This document shows, piece by piece, positions 15,918 through 24,881 of a stretch of 64,000 nucleotides of DNA (its first letter is position 1; each line of letters begins with the position of its first letter). The stretch covers positions 513,164 through 577,163 of the forward strand of contig NZ_JAHLQK010000002.1 of assembly GCF_018919215.1 (NCBI RefSeq), in the 5' to 3' direction. The notes below the pieces were generated by a model that searched no databases, had not been told where the DNA came from, and saw only the letters and a program-made list of their open reading frames with translations. Both the position numbers and the translations under genes were made by a program. This DNA is from Alkaliphilus flagellatus. Lineage in GTDB: Bacteria > Bacillota > Clostridia > Peptostreptococcales > Natronincolaceae.

Positions 15918-16943
15918 TTATTTTACTTCAACAATCCATCCTTCTGGAGCTTCAACATCACCAAATTGAATACCACAAAGAGTTTCGTATAATTTTTTAG
16001 TAACAGGGCCTACTTCAGTTTCGCTATGGAATACGTGAAGATTTCCTTTATACTCTATTCCACCAATTGGAGTAATAACTGCAGCTGTACCACATGCTCC
16101 AGCTTCTTTAAATTCATCAAGTTTGTCAACCAATACATCTCTTTCTTCTACTTCTAAACCTAAATATTCCTTAGCTACGTGCATTAGAGAGTATTTAGTA
16201 ATACTAGGTAATATAGATGGTGATTTTGGTGTTACAAACTTATTATCTTTAGTTATACCGAAAAAGTTAGCTGCACCTACCTCTTCGATTTTTGTATGGG
16301 TTGCAGGATCTAGGTAAATACAATCTGCAAAGCCTTTATCAACTGCCATTTTATGAGGCATAAGACTACCTGCATAGTTACCACCTACTTTAGCGGCACC
16401 TGTGCCGTATGGAGCAGCCCTATCATAATCTGATATAGTAAAGTTTACTGGAGCCATACCACCTTTAAAATAAGGGCCTACTGGTGAGCAGAAAATACAG
16501 AATATGAACTCTGGAGCTGGTCTTACACCTAGGTTATCTCCAACACCTATAACGAATGGACGTAGATATAGAGTCGCACCAGTTCCATAAGGTGGAACAT
16601 AGGCTTCATTAGCCTTAACTAGTTGAATACAAGCATCAATGAATTTTTCCTCAGGTATTTCTGGCATTAGAATACGTCTACAACTTTCGTTCATTCTTTT
16701 AGAGTTACGATCAGGTCTAAAAAGTTGAATTTTACCATCTTTTGTTCTGTAAGCTTTCATTCCTTCAAAACATTGTTGGCCGTAGTGAAGAGCTGTAGAA
16801 GCTTCACTAATAGTTAATGTGTTGTCTTCTACTAGTTTACCTTCATCCCATTTACCATCTGACCATTTGGATACATATCTTAAATCAGTTTTTATGTATG
16901 CAAATCCTAGTTTACTCCAATCGATATCCATAATTTTACTCAT
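15918..16943 (-). CDS. ilvE: Branched-chain amino acid aminotransferase
   Basis: Fold-type IV PLP aminotransferase interconverting leucine, isoleucine and valine with their 2-oxo acids. The 341 residues match the longer BCAT2-like class. [17 protein letters not shown] near residue 51, [34 protein letters not shown], and [15 protein letters not shown] with the Schiff-base lysine Lys185 are in order. GGGAGG sits eight bases before the ATG. The gene stands alone with its own terminator. In a Stickland-type anaerobe it may serve catabolism as well as synthesis. Upstream lie a candidate promoter and a tandem 44-bp repeat. No T-box leader is recognisable. Confidence 0.93.
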   Translation of the reverse strand: MSKIMDIDWSKLGFAYIKTDLRYVSKWSDGKWDEGKLVEDNTLTISEASTALHYGQQCFEGMKAYRTKDGKIQLFRPDRNSKRMNESCRRILMPEIPEEKFIDACIQLVKANEAYVPPYGTGATLYLRPFVIGVGDNLGVRPAPEFIFCIFCSPVGPYFKGGMAPVNFTISDYDRAAPYGTGAAKVGGNYAGSLMPHKMAVDKGFADCIYLDPATHTKIEEVGAANFFGITKDNKFVTPKSPSILPSITKYSLMHVAKEYLGLEVEERDVLVDKLDEFKEAGACGTAAVITPIGGIEYKGNLHVFHSETEVGPVTKKLYETLCGIQFGDVEAPEGWIVEVK

Positions 16944-16987
16944 TAGTGTTCCTCCCTATAATAAATTAATCTAGACTTTCTAATTAT

Positions 16988-17016
16988 ATTATAAAAGGTT
17001 TATTAGTAATTTACAA
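16988..17016 (-). promoter_or_regulatory. Candidate ilvE promoter
   Basis: Read on the minus strand, TTGTAA (17016-17011), 17 bases and TATAAT (16993-16988). The start would lie about 35 bases before the ribosome site. The -35 falls inside the tandem repeat. Confidence 0.45.
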
Positions 17017-17080
17017 ATTAAATTTATATTATCTACAAAAGGTTTATTAGTAATTCACAAATTTGATTCATATTATCTAC
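16993..17080. repeat. Tandem 2 x 44-bp direct repeat upstream of ilvE
   Basis: Units 16993-17036 and 17037-17080 share AAAAGGTTTATTAGTAATT at the start and ATATTATCTAC at the end, with a few differences in the middle. The repeat covers the -35 region of the candidate ilvE promoter. Confidence 0.75.
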
Positions 17081-17242
17081 TTTTATAAAATGATATATAT
17101 GATGATTCATTTATACTTAAACCAATAGTAATTAATAATGATATAAACACACTTTCAAGAAAAATTCTGGAATGATATACTATAGTTAGAACAAAATAAA
17201 CAAATTATGGGAAAATGTGATGTGAAAGGGGATAGATTTTAG

Positions 17243-17632
17243 ATGTTGTGGTGGAGAGAAAATTTAGCAACAGGTATAAAGAGGATAGATGATCAGCATA
17301 AGGGTATTTTTGAAAAGACCGAAAAAGTTCTTTCTTTAGATTCATCATCAGATAAAAAAGCTGTTAACGATACTTTTATTTTCCTAATGAATTATTGTGT
17401 TAATCATTTTAGCGAAGAGGAACAAGCTATGTTAGAGTATGGATATAAAGGCTTCAAACATCATAGAGAGCAGCATAATTATTTTATTGAGGAACTTTAT
17501 AAAATTCATACAGATGTTAAAACCAATGGTATAAACGAAGATGCATTGGACTCATTGAAGGTATTGGTAATAGATTGGTTAGCAAATCATATTAGCGAGG
17601 AAGATAAAAAATTCGCTGATTCTATAAATTAG
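17243..17632 (+). CDS. Bacteriohemerythrin
   Basis: A 129-residue four-helix bundle with a non-heme diiron site that binds O2, used for oxygen sensing, storage or scavenging in anaerobes. Ligands are visible in the standard spacing: His19 (IDDQH), His55 and Glu59 (NHFSEEEQ), His74 and His78 (HHREQHNYF), and His116 with Asp121 (ANHISEED). WWRENLATGI is the normal start. AAAGGGGAT precedes the ATG. The gene is monocistronic and has a terminator shared with the convergent LysM-GH18 gene. Confidence 0.93.
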   Translation: MLWWRENLATGIKRIDDQHKGIFEKTEKVLSLDSSSDKKAVNDTFIFLMNYCVNHFSEEEQAMLEYGYKGFKHHREQHNYFIEELYKIHTDVKTNGINEDALDSLKVLVIDWLANHISEEDKKFADSIN

Positions 17633-17650
17633 TTTTAAAATAGCTTATTT

Positions 17651-17686
17651 AAAACCAAGGGATATATAACAATTGCCCTTGGTTTT
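17651..17686. terminator. Bidirectional terminator
   Basis: AAAACCAAGGG (17651-17661) pairs with CCCTTGGTTTT (17676-17686), between convergent hemerythrin and LysM-GH18 genes. Confidence 0.85.
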
Positions 17687-17694
17687 AATAAACA

Positions 17695-18978
17695 CTAGAT
17701 AAGTTTAACAATATCAAACATACTACTAAGCACAGGCCAATTTTGTGGTGCTGATAACCCTAAAGCCCAGTAGCTGACACCTCTTAGATTGTATTCATTA
17801 ACTAAGTTGTATTTAGCTTGGAAGCTTCTAGCATCGTCATACCAAACAACGTGTTGGCGTCCTGATGTATCAACATAGTTGAAAAATGGGGCTTGAAACA
17901 GGGTATCATATTGTATAGTGGCACCGTACCGTGCAGCCAATTGTAATGCCTCTCTGTAATCCACTAGATTAGCTCTGTCACCTGATACAAATGGTAGGGT
18001 CCAGTCAAAGCCATAAAAAGGAATTCCCATCAATATTTTTTCTCTTGGAATAACCGTAACTGCATAGTCTAAAACCTTTCTTATTTCATTAACAGGTGCT
18101 ACTGCCATAGGTGGACAAGCTACACATCCCCAATCATAGGTCATAATTATTACAAAATCTAATATTTCACCTTGAGCTTTATAATCATGTCCGCCCCACC
18201 ATTCTCCTGTGGTGATATCATAGGTTTTAGGCACGAGGGCACTAGATACGGGATAGTTATACTGATGAAAGAAATTAACAGCATTTCTTAAAAAATCATT
18301 ATATAACTGTCTATCTTCAGGAAATAATCTTTCAAAGTTAATATTTAGTCCATAATATCCCTTAGTTATCATAATATTAAGTACATTATTAAAAAGTATA
18401 TTTTGTAATTCCTGACTAATGAAAATTGCATGGGCCAAAGCTGGATCGAAATTAGCCTCTCCCTCGTTACTAATACTAAGCAAAGGTGCAACGCCATAGT
18501 TTTTAGATGTGGTTACAATTGCATCATCATTTAGAGGCTTTAAGCTACCATCTCTATTTACTACATAGCTTGATGGAGTAATATAGGTTAAATAAGTACC
18601 TACTTCATTAACTACACTTGTATCAGCTTCTGGTGTATTTGGTACAATATAACCATTTACTTCTATTGATCTACGGCGAATACTTATTGGCGGAATGACT
18701 AATATCATACCTGGATAAATTAAATCTGAGCTATTTAGGTTGTTAAAGCTGGCAATAGCTGCAGGGGGTATACCAAACTTTCTGCCAATGCTGAAAAGGG
18801 TATCCCCAGGCTGAACTGAATATAATACTTGATCTGCGATAATTACTAGAGACTGACCGATTATTAGATTAGGAAGGTTTTCTAACCCATTGTCTTTTAT
18901 AAGTTGCTCTATACTTATTCCATATAAATTTGCTACAGACCATATGGTATCCCCCGGTTGTACTATATGAATATACAT
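17695..18978 (-). CDS. LysM-LysM-GH18 protein, probable spore cortex/peptidoglycan hydrolase (SleL/YaaH-like)
   Basis: Two N-terminal LysM modules (residues about 3-46, HIVQPGDTIWSVANLYGIS, and 52-96, YSVQPGDTLFSIGRKFGI) bind peptidoglycan. A family 18 glycosidase domain (about 108-425) follows. Its catalytic strand reads GYYGLNINFERLFPED with the acid Glu conserved, and IIMTYDWG and KILMGIPFYGFDW are further GH18 strands. This layout matches the cortical fragment-lytic N-acetylglucosaminidase SleL/YaaH of endospore formers. There is no signal peptide, as in spore-deposited enzymes. The usual first Asp of DGxxxDxE is replaced (GLNINFE), so activity may be altered. The 427-residue length is typical. 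A related coat or vegetative enzyme is possible. Confidence 0.88.
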   Translation of the reverse strand: MYIHIVQPGDTIWSVANLYGISIEQLIKDNGLENLPNLIIGQSLVIIADQVLYSVQPGDTLFSIGRKFGIPPAAIASFNNLNSSDLIYPGMILVIPPISIRRRSIEVNGYIVPNTPEADTSVVNEVGTYLTYITPSSYVVNRDGSLKPLNDDAIVTTSKNYGVAPLLSISNEGEANFDPALAHAIFISQELQNILFNNVLNIMITKGYYGLNINFERLFPEDRQLYNDFLRNAVNFFHQYNYPVSSALVPKTYDITTGEWWGGHDYKAQGEILDFVIIMTYDWGCVACPPMAVAPVNEIRKVLDYAVTVIPREKILMGIPFYGFDWTLPFVSGDRANLVDYREALQLAARYGATIQYDTLFQAPFFNYVDTSGRQHVVWYDDARSFQAKYNLVNEYNLRGVSYWALGLSAPQNWPVLSSMFDIVKLI

Positions 18979-19204
18979 ACATCCACTCTCCTTTTTGATA
19001 TATTAATCAGTATATTCAATAGCATAGCAAGATGCCTTCATATATGCACAAGAAAATATAAAGTTTATAACCTCTGCTGGTTTTTATTTTTTTATATATT
19101 ATAAAAAGGAATTATACTGAAAAAATAGAAAGAATAATTATATGACGTAGTATTAATAGTGAGAGCTATAATACGAAAATTCTATACTATAAGGAGAAAG
19201 TGCT

Positions 19205-19552
19205 ATGGCGAAGAAAAAGCAACAATCGGAAACTGTTGGATTTATTGAGCTTTATAAAAAAGGGAAGCTTAACTACATTATAAGATATGGAGTTTTAAGC
19301 TGGGGAGTAAGTGTTACAATTATTGTTAGAATATTAATAGGCTTTGTCAATTATAAGTTAGACTTGCAAAAGGTATTTTCAAGTCTATTTTCTGTAGATA
19401 CAGTTTATACATTAATAACATTCTCTATATTCGGCGCCATTTGGGGTAGAATAATGTGGGGATGGTTAGAGAAGGAAGTACAAAGACTTGAGAGCAAAAC
19501 AGGTAAAAAAAATAGTAACAAAACTATGGATAGTAAAAATCATAAAAAATAA
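19205..19552 (+). CDS. Small membrane protein, two TM segments, unknown function
   Basis: A 115-residue protein. A basic N-terminus (MAKKKQQSE) precedes a first hydrophobic helix (about 29-49, VLSWGVSVTIIVRILIGFV). A second helix lies at about 66-86 (VYTLITFSIFGAIWGRIMWG), and a highly charged C-terminal tail ends NHKK. AAGGAGAAAG precedes the ATG. I do not recognise a family. It lies 100 bases upstream of the RNA methyltransferase gene and may be co-transcribed with it. Confidence 0.7.
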   Translation: MAKKKQQSETVGFIELYKKGKLNYIIRYGVLSWGVSVTIIVRILIGFVNYKLDLQKVFSSLFSVDTVYTLITFSIFGAIWGRIMWGWLEKEVQRLESKTGKKNSNKTMDSKNHKK

Positions 19553-19652
19553 TATAATTTAAAATCGTTGACCAAAAATTTTCCTAATAGTATAATTAGT
19601 AGTTAAAAACTTGAGAATAAACTACATAGGAAAAATAGATAGGAGAGATAAA

Positions 19653-20795
19653 ATGGGAAAGGTTCAATTAATTGCCACGGCAACATTTGGATTAGAGGCT
19701 GTAGTAGCTAGGGAAGTAAAAAACTTAGGATATGAAGATGTGACCGTAGAAAATGGAAAGGTGATTTTTACAGCAGATGAGTCTGCTATTTGTAGAGCAA
19801 ACCTTTGGCTTAGGTCGGCAGATCGTGTCTTATTAAAGGTAGGGGAGTTTAAGGCATTAACCTTCGATGAGTTATTTGAAAAAACAAAGGCACTTCCATG
19901 GGGAGATATAATACCTGAGAATGCTATATTCCCTGTTAATGGAAAGTCTATTAACTCTAAGCTTTCCAGTGTACCAGATTGCCAAGCTATTGTTAAAAAG
20001 GCAGTGGTAGAAAAAATGAAGCAAAAATACAAGAAAGAATGGTTTGAAGAAAGTGGAGCTACATACTCTATTGAAGTAGCACTATTAAAGGATGTGGCTA
20101 CTTTAACTATCGATACTACTGGAACGGGATTACATAAAAGAGGATATAGAACCCTATCAAATAAAGCTCCATTAAAGGAAACTTTGGCGGCGGCTCTTAT
20201 TATGCTAAGTTACTGGAATCCTGACAGAGTACTTATAGATCCATTCTGTGGTTCCGGTACAATTCCAATAGAGGCAGCTTTAATTGGAAAAAATATTGCT
20301 CCAGGTATGAATAGAAACTTTGCTTCTGAGGAATGGGGAATGGTTTCTAAAGAGTTATGGAGAAATGCGAGAAAAGAAACCCACGACTTAGCTCAGTATG
20401 ACCGTCCTTTAAGAATATACGGATCGGATGTTGACGGCGAGGTATTAAGTATAGCTAGATACCATGCTAGAGAAGCTGGTGTAGATGAAGATGTTCATTT
20501 CCAAAAACTAGGTGTAGCTGATTTAAGATCTAGATTTGATTATGGATGTATAATAACTAACCCACCTTACGGAGAGCGTATAGGTGAGAGAGAAGAGGTA
20601 GAAGAGCTATATAAAACTATGGGTAAGGTTTTTGGTCAGATGGATACATGGTCTAAATATGTAATTACTTCTCACGATGGATTTGAACAATTATTTGGTA
20701 AAAAGGCAGATAGAAGAAGAAAACTTTATAACGGAAGACTTGAGTGCCAATATTATCAATATCAAGGACCGAGACCACCTAGAAGAGAAGAGTAA
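19653..20795 (+). CDS. THUMP-domain class I rRNA methyltransferase (RlmL/YpsC family)
   Basis: SAM-dependent guanine-N2 methyltransferase acting on 23S rRNA in the RlmL/YpsC group. An N-terminal THUMP region (about residues 5-160, LIATATFGLEAVVAREVKNL) binds RNA. The Rossmann catalytic domain has LIDPFCGSGTIPIEAAL (SAM loop), YGSDVDGEVLSIARYHA, and the catalytic ITNPPYGERIGE that flips and binds the target base. ATG 19653 follows AGGAGAG. The frame extends upstream to 19611 without a ribosome site. At 380 residues it lacks the second methyltransferase half of E. coli RlmKL, as usual in Firmicutes. A terminator follows. Confidence 0.88.
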   Translation: MGKVQLIATATFGLEAVVAREVKNLGYEDVTVENGKVIFTADESAICRANLWLRSADRVLLKVGEFKALTFDELFEKTKALPWGDIIPENAIFPVNGKSINSKLSSVPDCQAIVKKAVVEKMKQKYKKEWFEESGATYSIEVALLKDVATLTIDTTGTGLHKRGYRTLSNKAPLKETLAAALIMLSYWNPDRVLIDPFCGSGTIPIEAALIGKNIAPGMNRNFASEEWGMVSKELWRNARKETHDLAQYDRPLRIYGSDVDGEVLSIARYHAREAGVDEDVHFQKLGVADLRSRFDYGCIITNPPYGERIGEREEVEELYKTMGKVFGQMDTWSKYVITSHDGFEQLFGKKADRRRKLYNGRLECQYYQYQGPRPPRREE

Positions 20796-20937
20796 TACTT
20801 ACTTTTAGATTATTTAATTTGTTAGATTATTAAAAAAATCTTGATTTCTTGACTATGATGATATACAATGGTCTAAACAGAATATTCTAACTATTGAACT
20901 ACTGCTTGTTTATCTTGATGTCACAAAACATTGCCGT

Positions 20938-20991
20938 AAACAAAGCTCAGTAAATGAAATTTATCATTTATTGGGCTTTGTTTGTTTTTTT
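20938..20991 (+). terminator. Intrinsic terminator
   Basis: A 20-base arm (20938-20957) pairs with 20964-20983 (two wobble pairs) and is followed by GTTTTTTT. It lies 143 bases after the methyltransferase gene. Confidence 0.8.
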
Positions 20992-21079
20992 GGCGATGAT
21001 GATTTTCTTATAAGAAAGGGGGTCATAGTAATCAATATAGTGGTGAAAATAAATGAATATATTAAGGGGGATTAATTGT

Positions 21080-22240
21080 ATGATTACTAGTGGGTTTACT
21101 TATTTGTCATTTATTATATTTTTTGCAGGATTAGTAGTGTGGACTGAGAAAAAGTCAGACAATAAAATTTTTAAATATGTACCTGCAGTTGTAATGATTT
21201 ATTTTATTGCTATGTTGCTTTCTACTTTTGGTCTATGGCAAAAAACAGATGATGTAAATATGTATTATTCAGCGGCTAAGAATAACTTATTACCGGCTAT
21301 GATATTTCTAATGTTGTTAAGATGTGATTTACGAAAAATTATAAAACTAGGACCTAAAATGCTATTAGGATTTTTTTCAGCATCAATTAGTATTGGAATA
21401 GGATTTATAGTTACTTATATTATTTTTAAAGGAATGTACGAGGCAGATACTTGGAAAGCCTTTGCAGCATTAGCTGGCAGTTGGATGGGTGGTACTGGAA
21501 ATATGGTTGCTGTTCAAGGGGCTTTAAATTTACCAGACTCTTCCCTTGGATATACTCTTTTAATGGATTCTATTAACTACGCAGTATGGGTAATGATGTT
21601 ATTAGCATGTGTACCTTATTCTAAGAAATTTAATAAATGGACTAAGTCAAGTTCAGCTATTCTTGATGAGGTAGCAGAAGAATTAGCTAGTACAGATGAA
21701 AATACTAGAAAGAATATAGAGTTTGCGGATATGATTTTACTCTTAGGAACTAGTTTATTTGTCTCTGCAATAGCAATGTTTGTATCAAACAAATTACCAA
21801 GTGGAGATTTTCTATCACCTTCAACATGGACAGTTATTATAGTTACTGTACTGGGCATTTTATTTGCGATGACTCCCTTATCTAAAGTACCTGGTTCCTC
21901 TCAGATTTCTAATGTAATGCTATATATAATAGTAGGCCTTATTGCTTCTAGAGCTAACTTTGCAGAATTAACCCAAGCGCCTTTATATATTATTTCTGGA
22001 TTTCTTATTTTAGCAGTACATGCAATTGTATTAGCTTTAGCTGCTAAATTATTTAAACTAGATTTATTTACTTGTGGAGTTGCAAGTTTAGCTAATATTG
22101 GTGGTGTGGCATCAGCACCAATTCTGGCTGCATCCTATAGTGAGGCACTTATTCCAATTGGGGTTCTAATGGCCATGATGGGTTATATTATAGGTACCGG
22201 TGGAGGTTTGATTGTAGGAAGAATTTTATCGATTTTATAG
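21080..22240 (+). CDS. DUF819 family membrane protein (putative permease)
   Basis: About 386 residues and ten to twelve hydrophobic helices with two similar halves, as in DUF819 (YjcL-like). AGSWMGGTGNMVAVQGAL in the first half and CGVASLANIGGVASAPILAA in the second look like the paired discontinuous-helix motifs of elevator-type carriers; that reading is inference. ATG 21080 is chosen because AAGGGGG lies just upstream. ATG 21053 is possible but has a weaker site. Its operon partners (DUF3870 and an L-Ala-D/L-Glu epimerase) suggest import of a dipeptide or other cell-wall-derived compound, not proven. Confidence 0.82.
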   Translation: MITSGFTYLSFIIFFAGLVVWTEKKSDNKIFKYVPAVVMIYFIAMLLSTFGLWQKTDDVNMYYSAAKNNLLPAMIFLMLLRCDLRKIIKLGPKMLLGFFSASISIGIGFIVTYIIFKGMYEADTWKAFAALAGSWMGGTGNMVAVQGALNLPDSSLGYTLLMDSINYAVWVMMLLACVPYSKKFNKWTKSSSAILDEVAEELASTDENTRKNIEFADMILLLGTSLFVSAIAMFVSNKLPSGDFLSPSTWTVIIVTVLGILFAMTPLSKVPGSSQISNVMLYIIVGLIASRANFAELTQAPLYIISGFLILAVHAIVLALAAKLFKLDLFTCGVASLANIGGVASAPILAASYSEALIPIGVLMAMMGYIIGTGGGLIVGRILSIL

Positions 22241-22382
22241 TTAAGCTAAAAGGAAAATCTACAATATATATAGAAATAGATAGCTATCAAAGATAAATAA
22301 TAATTTCTAGAGAGGCTATAATCCAAATAGTACTTAAGAATTATTATATATCAATCATATATTAAGTTAAGGAAGTGATTTT

Positions 22383-22709
22383 ATGTATGATAGAAATACA
22401 GTATATATTGTAGGAAATGCAAGGACCACCAATGATAATGCTATAACTCAAAATTTTAATTCTTTTTTTATTGGATTCGTAGTAGATAGAACTACTGGAA
22501 AAATAGTAGATGTAAGTTGTTCTGCAACTATTAGTACTACTGAAAAATTCATTGCTAGCCTATTTTTAGGGAAGACCCTTAAATATTTTGATGAAAATTT
22601 GGAAGAAGAAATAAAGGATAGATATTTTGGATCTTCCCAGAAAGCTATTATTGTTGCATATAAAGATGGAATAAAGAAATATAATGAGGCAATATGTAAA
22701 AAATCTTAA
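22383..22709 (+). CDS. DUF3870 domain protein
   Basis: A 108-residue soluble protein. Blocks VYIVGNARTTNDNAI, FIGFVVDRTTGKIVDVSCSAT and IKDRYFGSSQKAIIVAYKD match the second DUF3870 gene in this window (46762-47091), which has GYAKLP, VGILVDKNTGDILDADCT and INERYFGTVRKAL at the same places. A conserved Asp-Cys/Ser-Cys centre follows the second strand. The function is unknown. Both copies sit directly downstream of a multi-helix transporter, which suggests a transporter-associated role. AAGGAAGTGAT precedes the ATG. Confidence 0.8.
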   Translation: MYDRNTVYIVGNARTTNDNAITQNFNSFFIGFVVDRTTGKIVDVSCSATISTTEKFIASLFLGKTLKYFDENLEEEIKDRYFGSSQKAIIVAYKDGIKKYNEAICKKS

Positions 22710-22790
22710 AAATATTACTAGTTGAATTTTTCAGGGGATAAAGCTCATTAAAATGAGTCAATAGATATATTAGGAAATGGGGGACACAAA

Positions 22791-23876
22791 ATGAAAATAG
22801 TAGATATTAAATTAGGCCACATATCAATTCCCTTGAAAAAGCCTTTTAAAACTGCATTAAGAACTGTAAATAGTGTAGAGGATGTTGTAGTTAAAATAAT
22901 TACAGATACTGGTCATGTAGGATATGGAGAAGCACCACCTACTGGAGTTATTACTGGAGATACTACGGGAGCTATTAAAGGAGCAATAGAAGATCATATT
23001 AAAAAGCATATAGTGGGTTTAGACATAGCTAACCTTGAAGAAATCATGATTAGGCTAGAAAAATCCTTAGTTAAAAACTCTAGTGCTAAGGCAGCTGTGG
23101 ATATCGCACTATACGACCTGTTTGGACAGCTACATAACGCACCTTTGTATAAGCTTTTAGGTGGATATAGAAAAGAAATTATAACTGATATTACAATTAG
23201 TGTAAATGATCCAGAAGAGATGGCAAAAGATAGCTTAGAAGCAGTAAATTTGGGTTACAAAACATTGAAGATAAAGGTTGGAAAGGATGCAAATCTTGAT
23301 ATTAAGAGGATGGAAGCTATACGAAAAGCTGTAGGCTATAATATAGACCTGCGAATAGATGCTAACCAAGGTTGGAGGCCTAAGGAGGCTATTTATACTC
23401 TAAGGAAGATGGAGGATGCAGGACTTAATATTGAGTTTGTAGAGCAGCCTGTATTAGCCCATGACTTTGAGGGACTTAAGATGGTAACAGACAACGTATT
23501 TATACCCGTATTAGCTGATGAAAGTGTTTTTTCTCCAAGGGATGCTATTAAAATAATGGAGATGAGGGCTGCAGATCTTGTTAATATTAAATTAATGAAG
23601 GCTGGGGGAATACACAATGCCCTCAAAATATGCGCAGCAGCAGAAACCTATGGAGTAGAGTGTATGATCGGCTGTATGCTAGAAAGTAAAATAAGTGTAA
23701 CAGCAGCAGTTCACTTAGCGGCAGCAAAGAGTATAATTACTAAAATCGATTTAGATGGGCCAGTACTATGTAGCGAAGATCCTGTAGAAGGTGGAGCAAT
23801 ATTTGATGAATATAAAATAACTTTAACCGATGATCCAGGACTTGGATTTAAGGATGTTCGAGGGGTTAAATATTAA
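22791..23876 (+). CDS. Dipeptide epimerase (L-Ala-D/L-Glu epimerase type, enolase superfamily)
   Basis: A 361-residue muconate-lactonising-subgroup enolase enzyme. Catalytic acid/base residues are visible: Lys160-x-Lys162 (TLKIKVGKD) and Lys267 (NIKLMKAGG). Metal ligands are Asp190 (LRIDANQGW), Glu218 (FVEQP) and Asp243 (LADESVF). SEDPVEGG near the C-terminus fits the dipeptide-binding aspartate motif of this group. These enzymes epimerise L-Ala-D-Glu from murein turnover or related dipeptides. It is the third gene after the DUF819 permease and DUF3870, giving a plausible uptake-and-conversion operon. The precise dipeptide cannot be read from sequence. Confidence 0.87.
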   Translation: MKIVDIKLGHISIPLKKPFKTALRTVNSVEDVVVKIITDTGHVGYGEAPPTGVITGDTTGAIKGAIEDHIKKHIVGLDIANLEEIMIRLEKSLVKNSSAKAAVDIALYDLFGQLHNAPLYKLLGGYRKEIITDITISVNDPEEMAKDSLEAVNLGYKTLKIKVGKDANLDIKRMEAIRKAVGYNIDLRIDANQGWRPKEAIYTLRKMEDAGLNIEFVEQPVLAHDFEGLKMVTDNVFIPVLADESVFSPRDAIKIMEMRAADLVNIKLMKAGGIHNALKICAAAETYGVECMIGCMLESKISVTAAVHLAAAKSIITKIDLDGPVLCSEDPVEGGAIFDEYKITLTDDPGLGFKDVRGVKY

Positions 23877-23887
23877 TAGAAGATAGA

Positions 23888-23940
23888 ATGAAGGGGCTGT
23901 CTCAAAATGATTAAAAATCATTTTGAGACAGCCCCTTCAT
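23888..23940. terminator. 25-bp-arm perfect inverted repeat (GGGGCTGTCTC type)
   Basis: Perfect arms 23888-23912 and 23916-23940 around an AAA loop. It lies at the end of the epimerase gene and before the convergent HxlR gene. There is no long T-run, but stem strength and position suggest termination in both directions. Its core recurs in altered form at 44795-44843. Confidence 0.65.
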
Positions 23941-23991
23941 ATATGTACCTTTTATGTCACTTTATGTCACTTTGTCGTGCCTGTATAAGTC

Positions 23992-24321
23992 TCAATCATC
24001 TAATATACCGCTATTAATATGATCCGTTCCCCAATGACTCATTGCATCCAAGATTGGCTTCAATGTTTGACCAAGTTCTGTAAGAGAGTATTCAACTCTT
24101 GGTGGAACCTCAGGATAAACTTTTCTTCGAATAAGTCGATCGGTCTCCATTTGTCGCAGCTGTTGTGTAAGCATCTTCTGACTTATTCCTTTAATTCCCT
24201 TGTTAAGTTCGCTAAATCTTTGAGTACCGCTATTCATTAGATTTCTAAGAATAAGCACCTTCCATTTGTGCCCAATCAAGTTGACTGTATGCTCAATAGG
24301 GCATGATTTATCACATGACAT
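23992..24321 (-). CDS. HxlR-family transcriptional regulator
   Basis: A 109-residue winged-helix regulator. CPIEHTVNLIGHKWKVLILRNL (with the N-terminal cysteine typical of redox- or aldehyde-responsive members), QRFSELNKGIKGISQKMLTQQLRQMETDRLI as the HTH, and PPRVEYSLTELGQTL as the wing match HxlR. It diverges from the cupin and VOC genes. A 22-bp dyad in its promoter region is a candidate operator. It probably controls itself and the divergent genes. Confidence 0.88.
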   Translation of the reverse strand: MSCDKSCPIEHTVNLIGHKWKVLILRNLMNSGTQRFSELNKGIKGISQKMLTQQLRQMETDRLIRRKVYPEVPPRVEYSLTELGQTLKPILDAMSHWGTDHINSGILDD

Positions 24322-24348
24322 TTTACTATCTCCTTTACTTATTATATA

Positions 24349-24370
24349 ATACTTACTTTATAGTTAGTAT
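24349..24370. promoter_or_regulatory. Candidate HxlR operator
   Basis: A 22-bp imperfect dyad of form ATACT-n-ACT-n-TA-n-AGT-n-AGTAT lies 27 bases upstream of the hxlR start. A second inverted pair, CTTACTTT (24352-24359) and AAAGTAAG (24400-24407), overlaps it. Confidence 0.5.
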
Positions 24371-24501
24371 AGCACTAAATAGTGCCTACTTGCAATAAGA
24401 AAGTAAGGGCCTTACAATATAATTAAGTTGTAATAGTCTAGTTATATTAAATATTGACTACGATTTTTACACAAGATATTTATGAAAGGAGAAATAATTA
24501 T

Positions 24502-24816
24502 ATGAATAAAATCAACATAGGGGACATACTTGATTTTGCATCTGAAAGGAGTGCGCGCAAAGCTATTTTTAAAGAAGGGCAGCTTGACGTGGGACTTCTG
24601 CTTTACGGGCCTAGCCAAACGACACCAGATCATAAGCATACGGATATTGATGAGGTTTTCTATGTTATTTCTGGTGAAGGAACTATAACAATAAATAACG
24701 AAGATTTCATAATAAGTGAAAAAGATATTATTTTATCTCCCAAGGGAGAAACTCATGGATTTAATAACACCAGCTCATCGAATTGGGTTGTACTCCAAAT
24801 TAAGATAACCAGTTAA
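24502..24816 (+). CDS. Small cupin-domain protein
   Basis: A 104-residue single cupin barrel. DHKHTDIDEVFYVISGEG holds the first metal-binding motif (His, His, Glu), and SPKGETHGFNNTSS the second with its histidine. The ATG at 24502 follows AAAGGAGAAA. The longer frame from 24454 lacks a ribosome site. Such stand-alone cupins can be isomerases, dioxygenases or sugar/oxalate binders; none can be chosen here. It is divergent from HxlR and followed 65 bases later by a VOC protein. Confidence 0.8.
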   Translation: MNKINIGDILDFASERSARKAIFKEGQLDVGLLLYGPSQTTPDHKHTDIDEVFYVISGEGTITINNEDFIISEKDIILSPKGETHGFNNTSSSNWVVLQIKITS

Positions 24817-24881
24817 TTCAATATTAACCGTGTAATTCAAAAAACTTGGAAGTAATTACTTCTAGTATGGAGGTAGATTAA

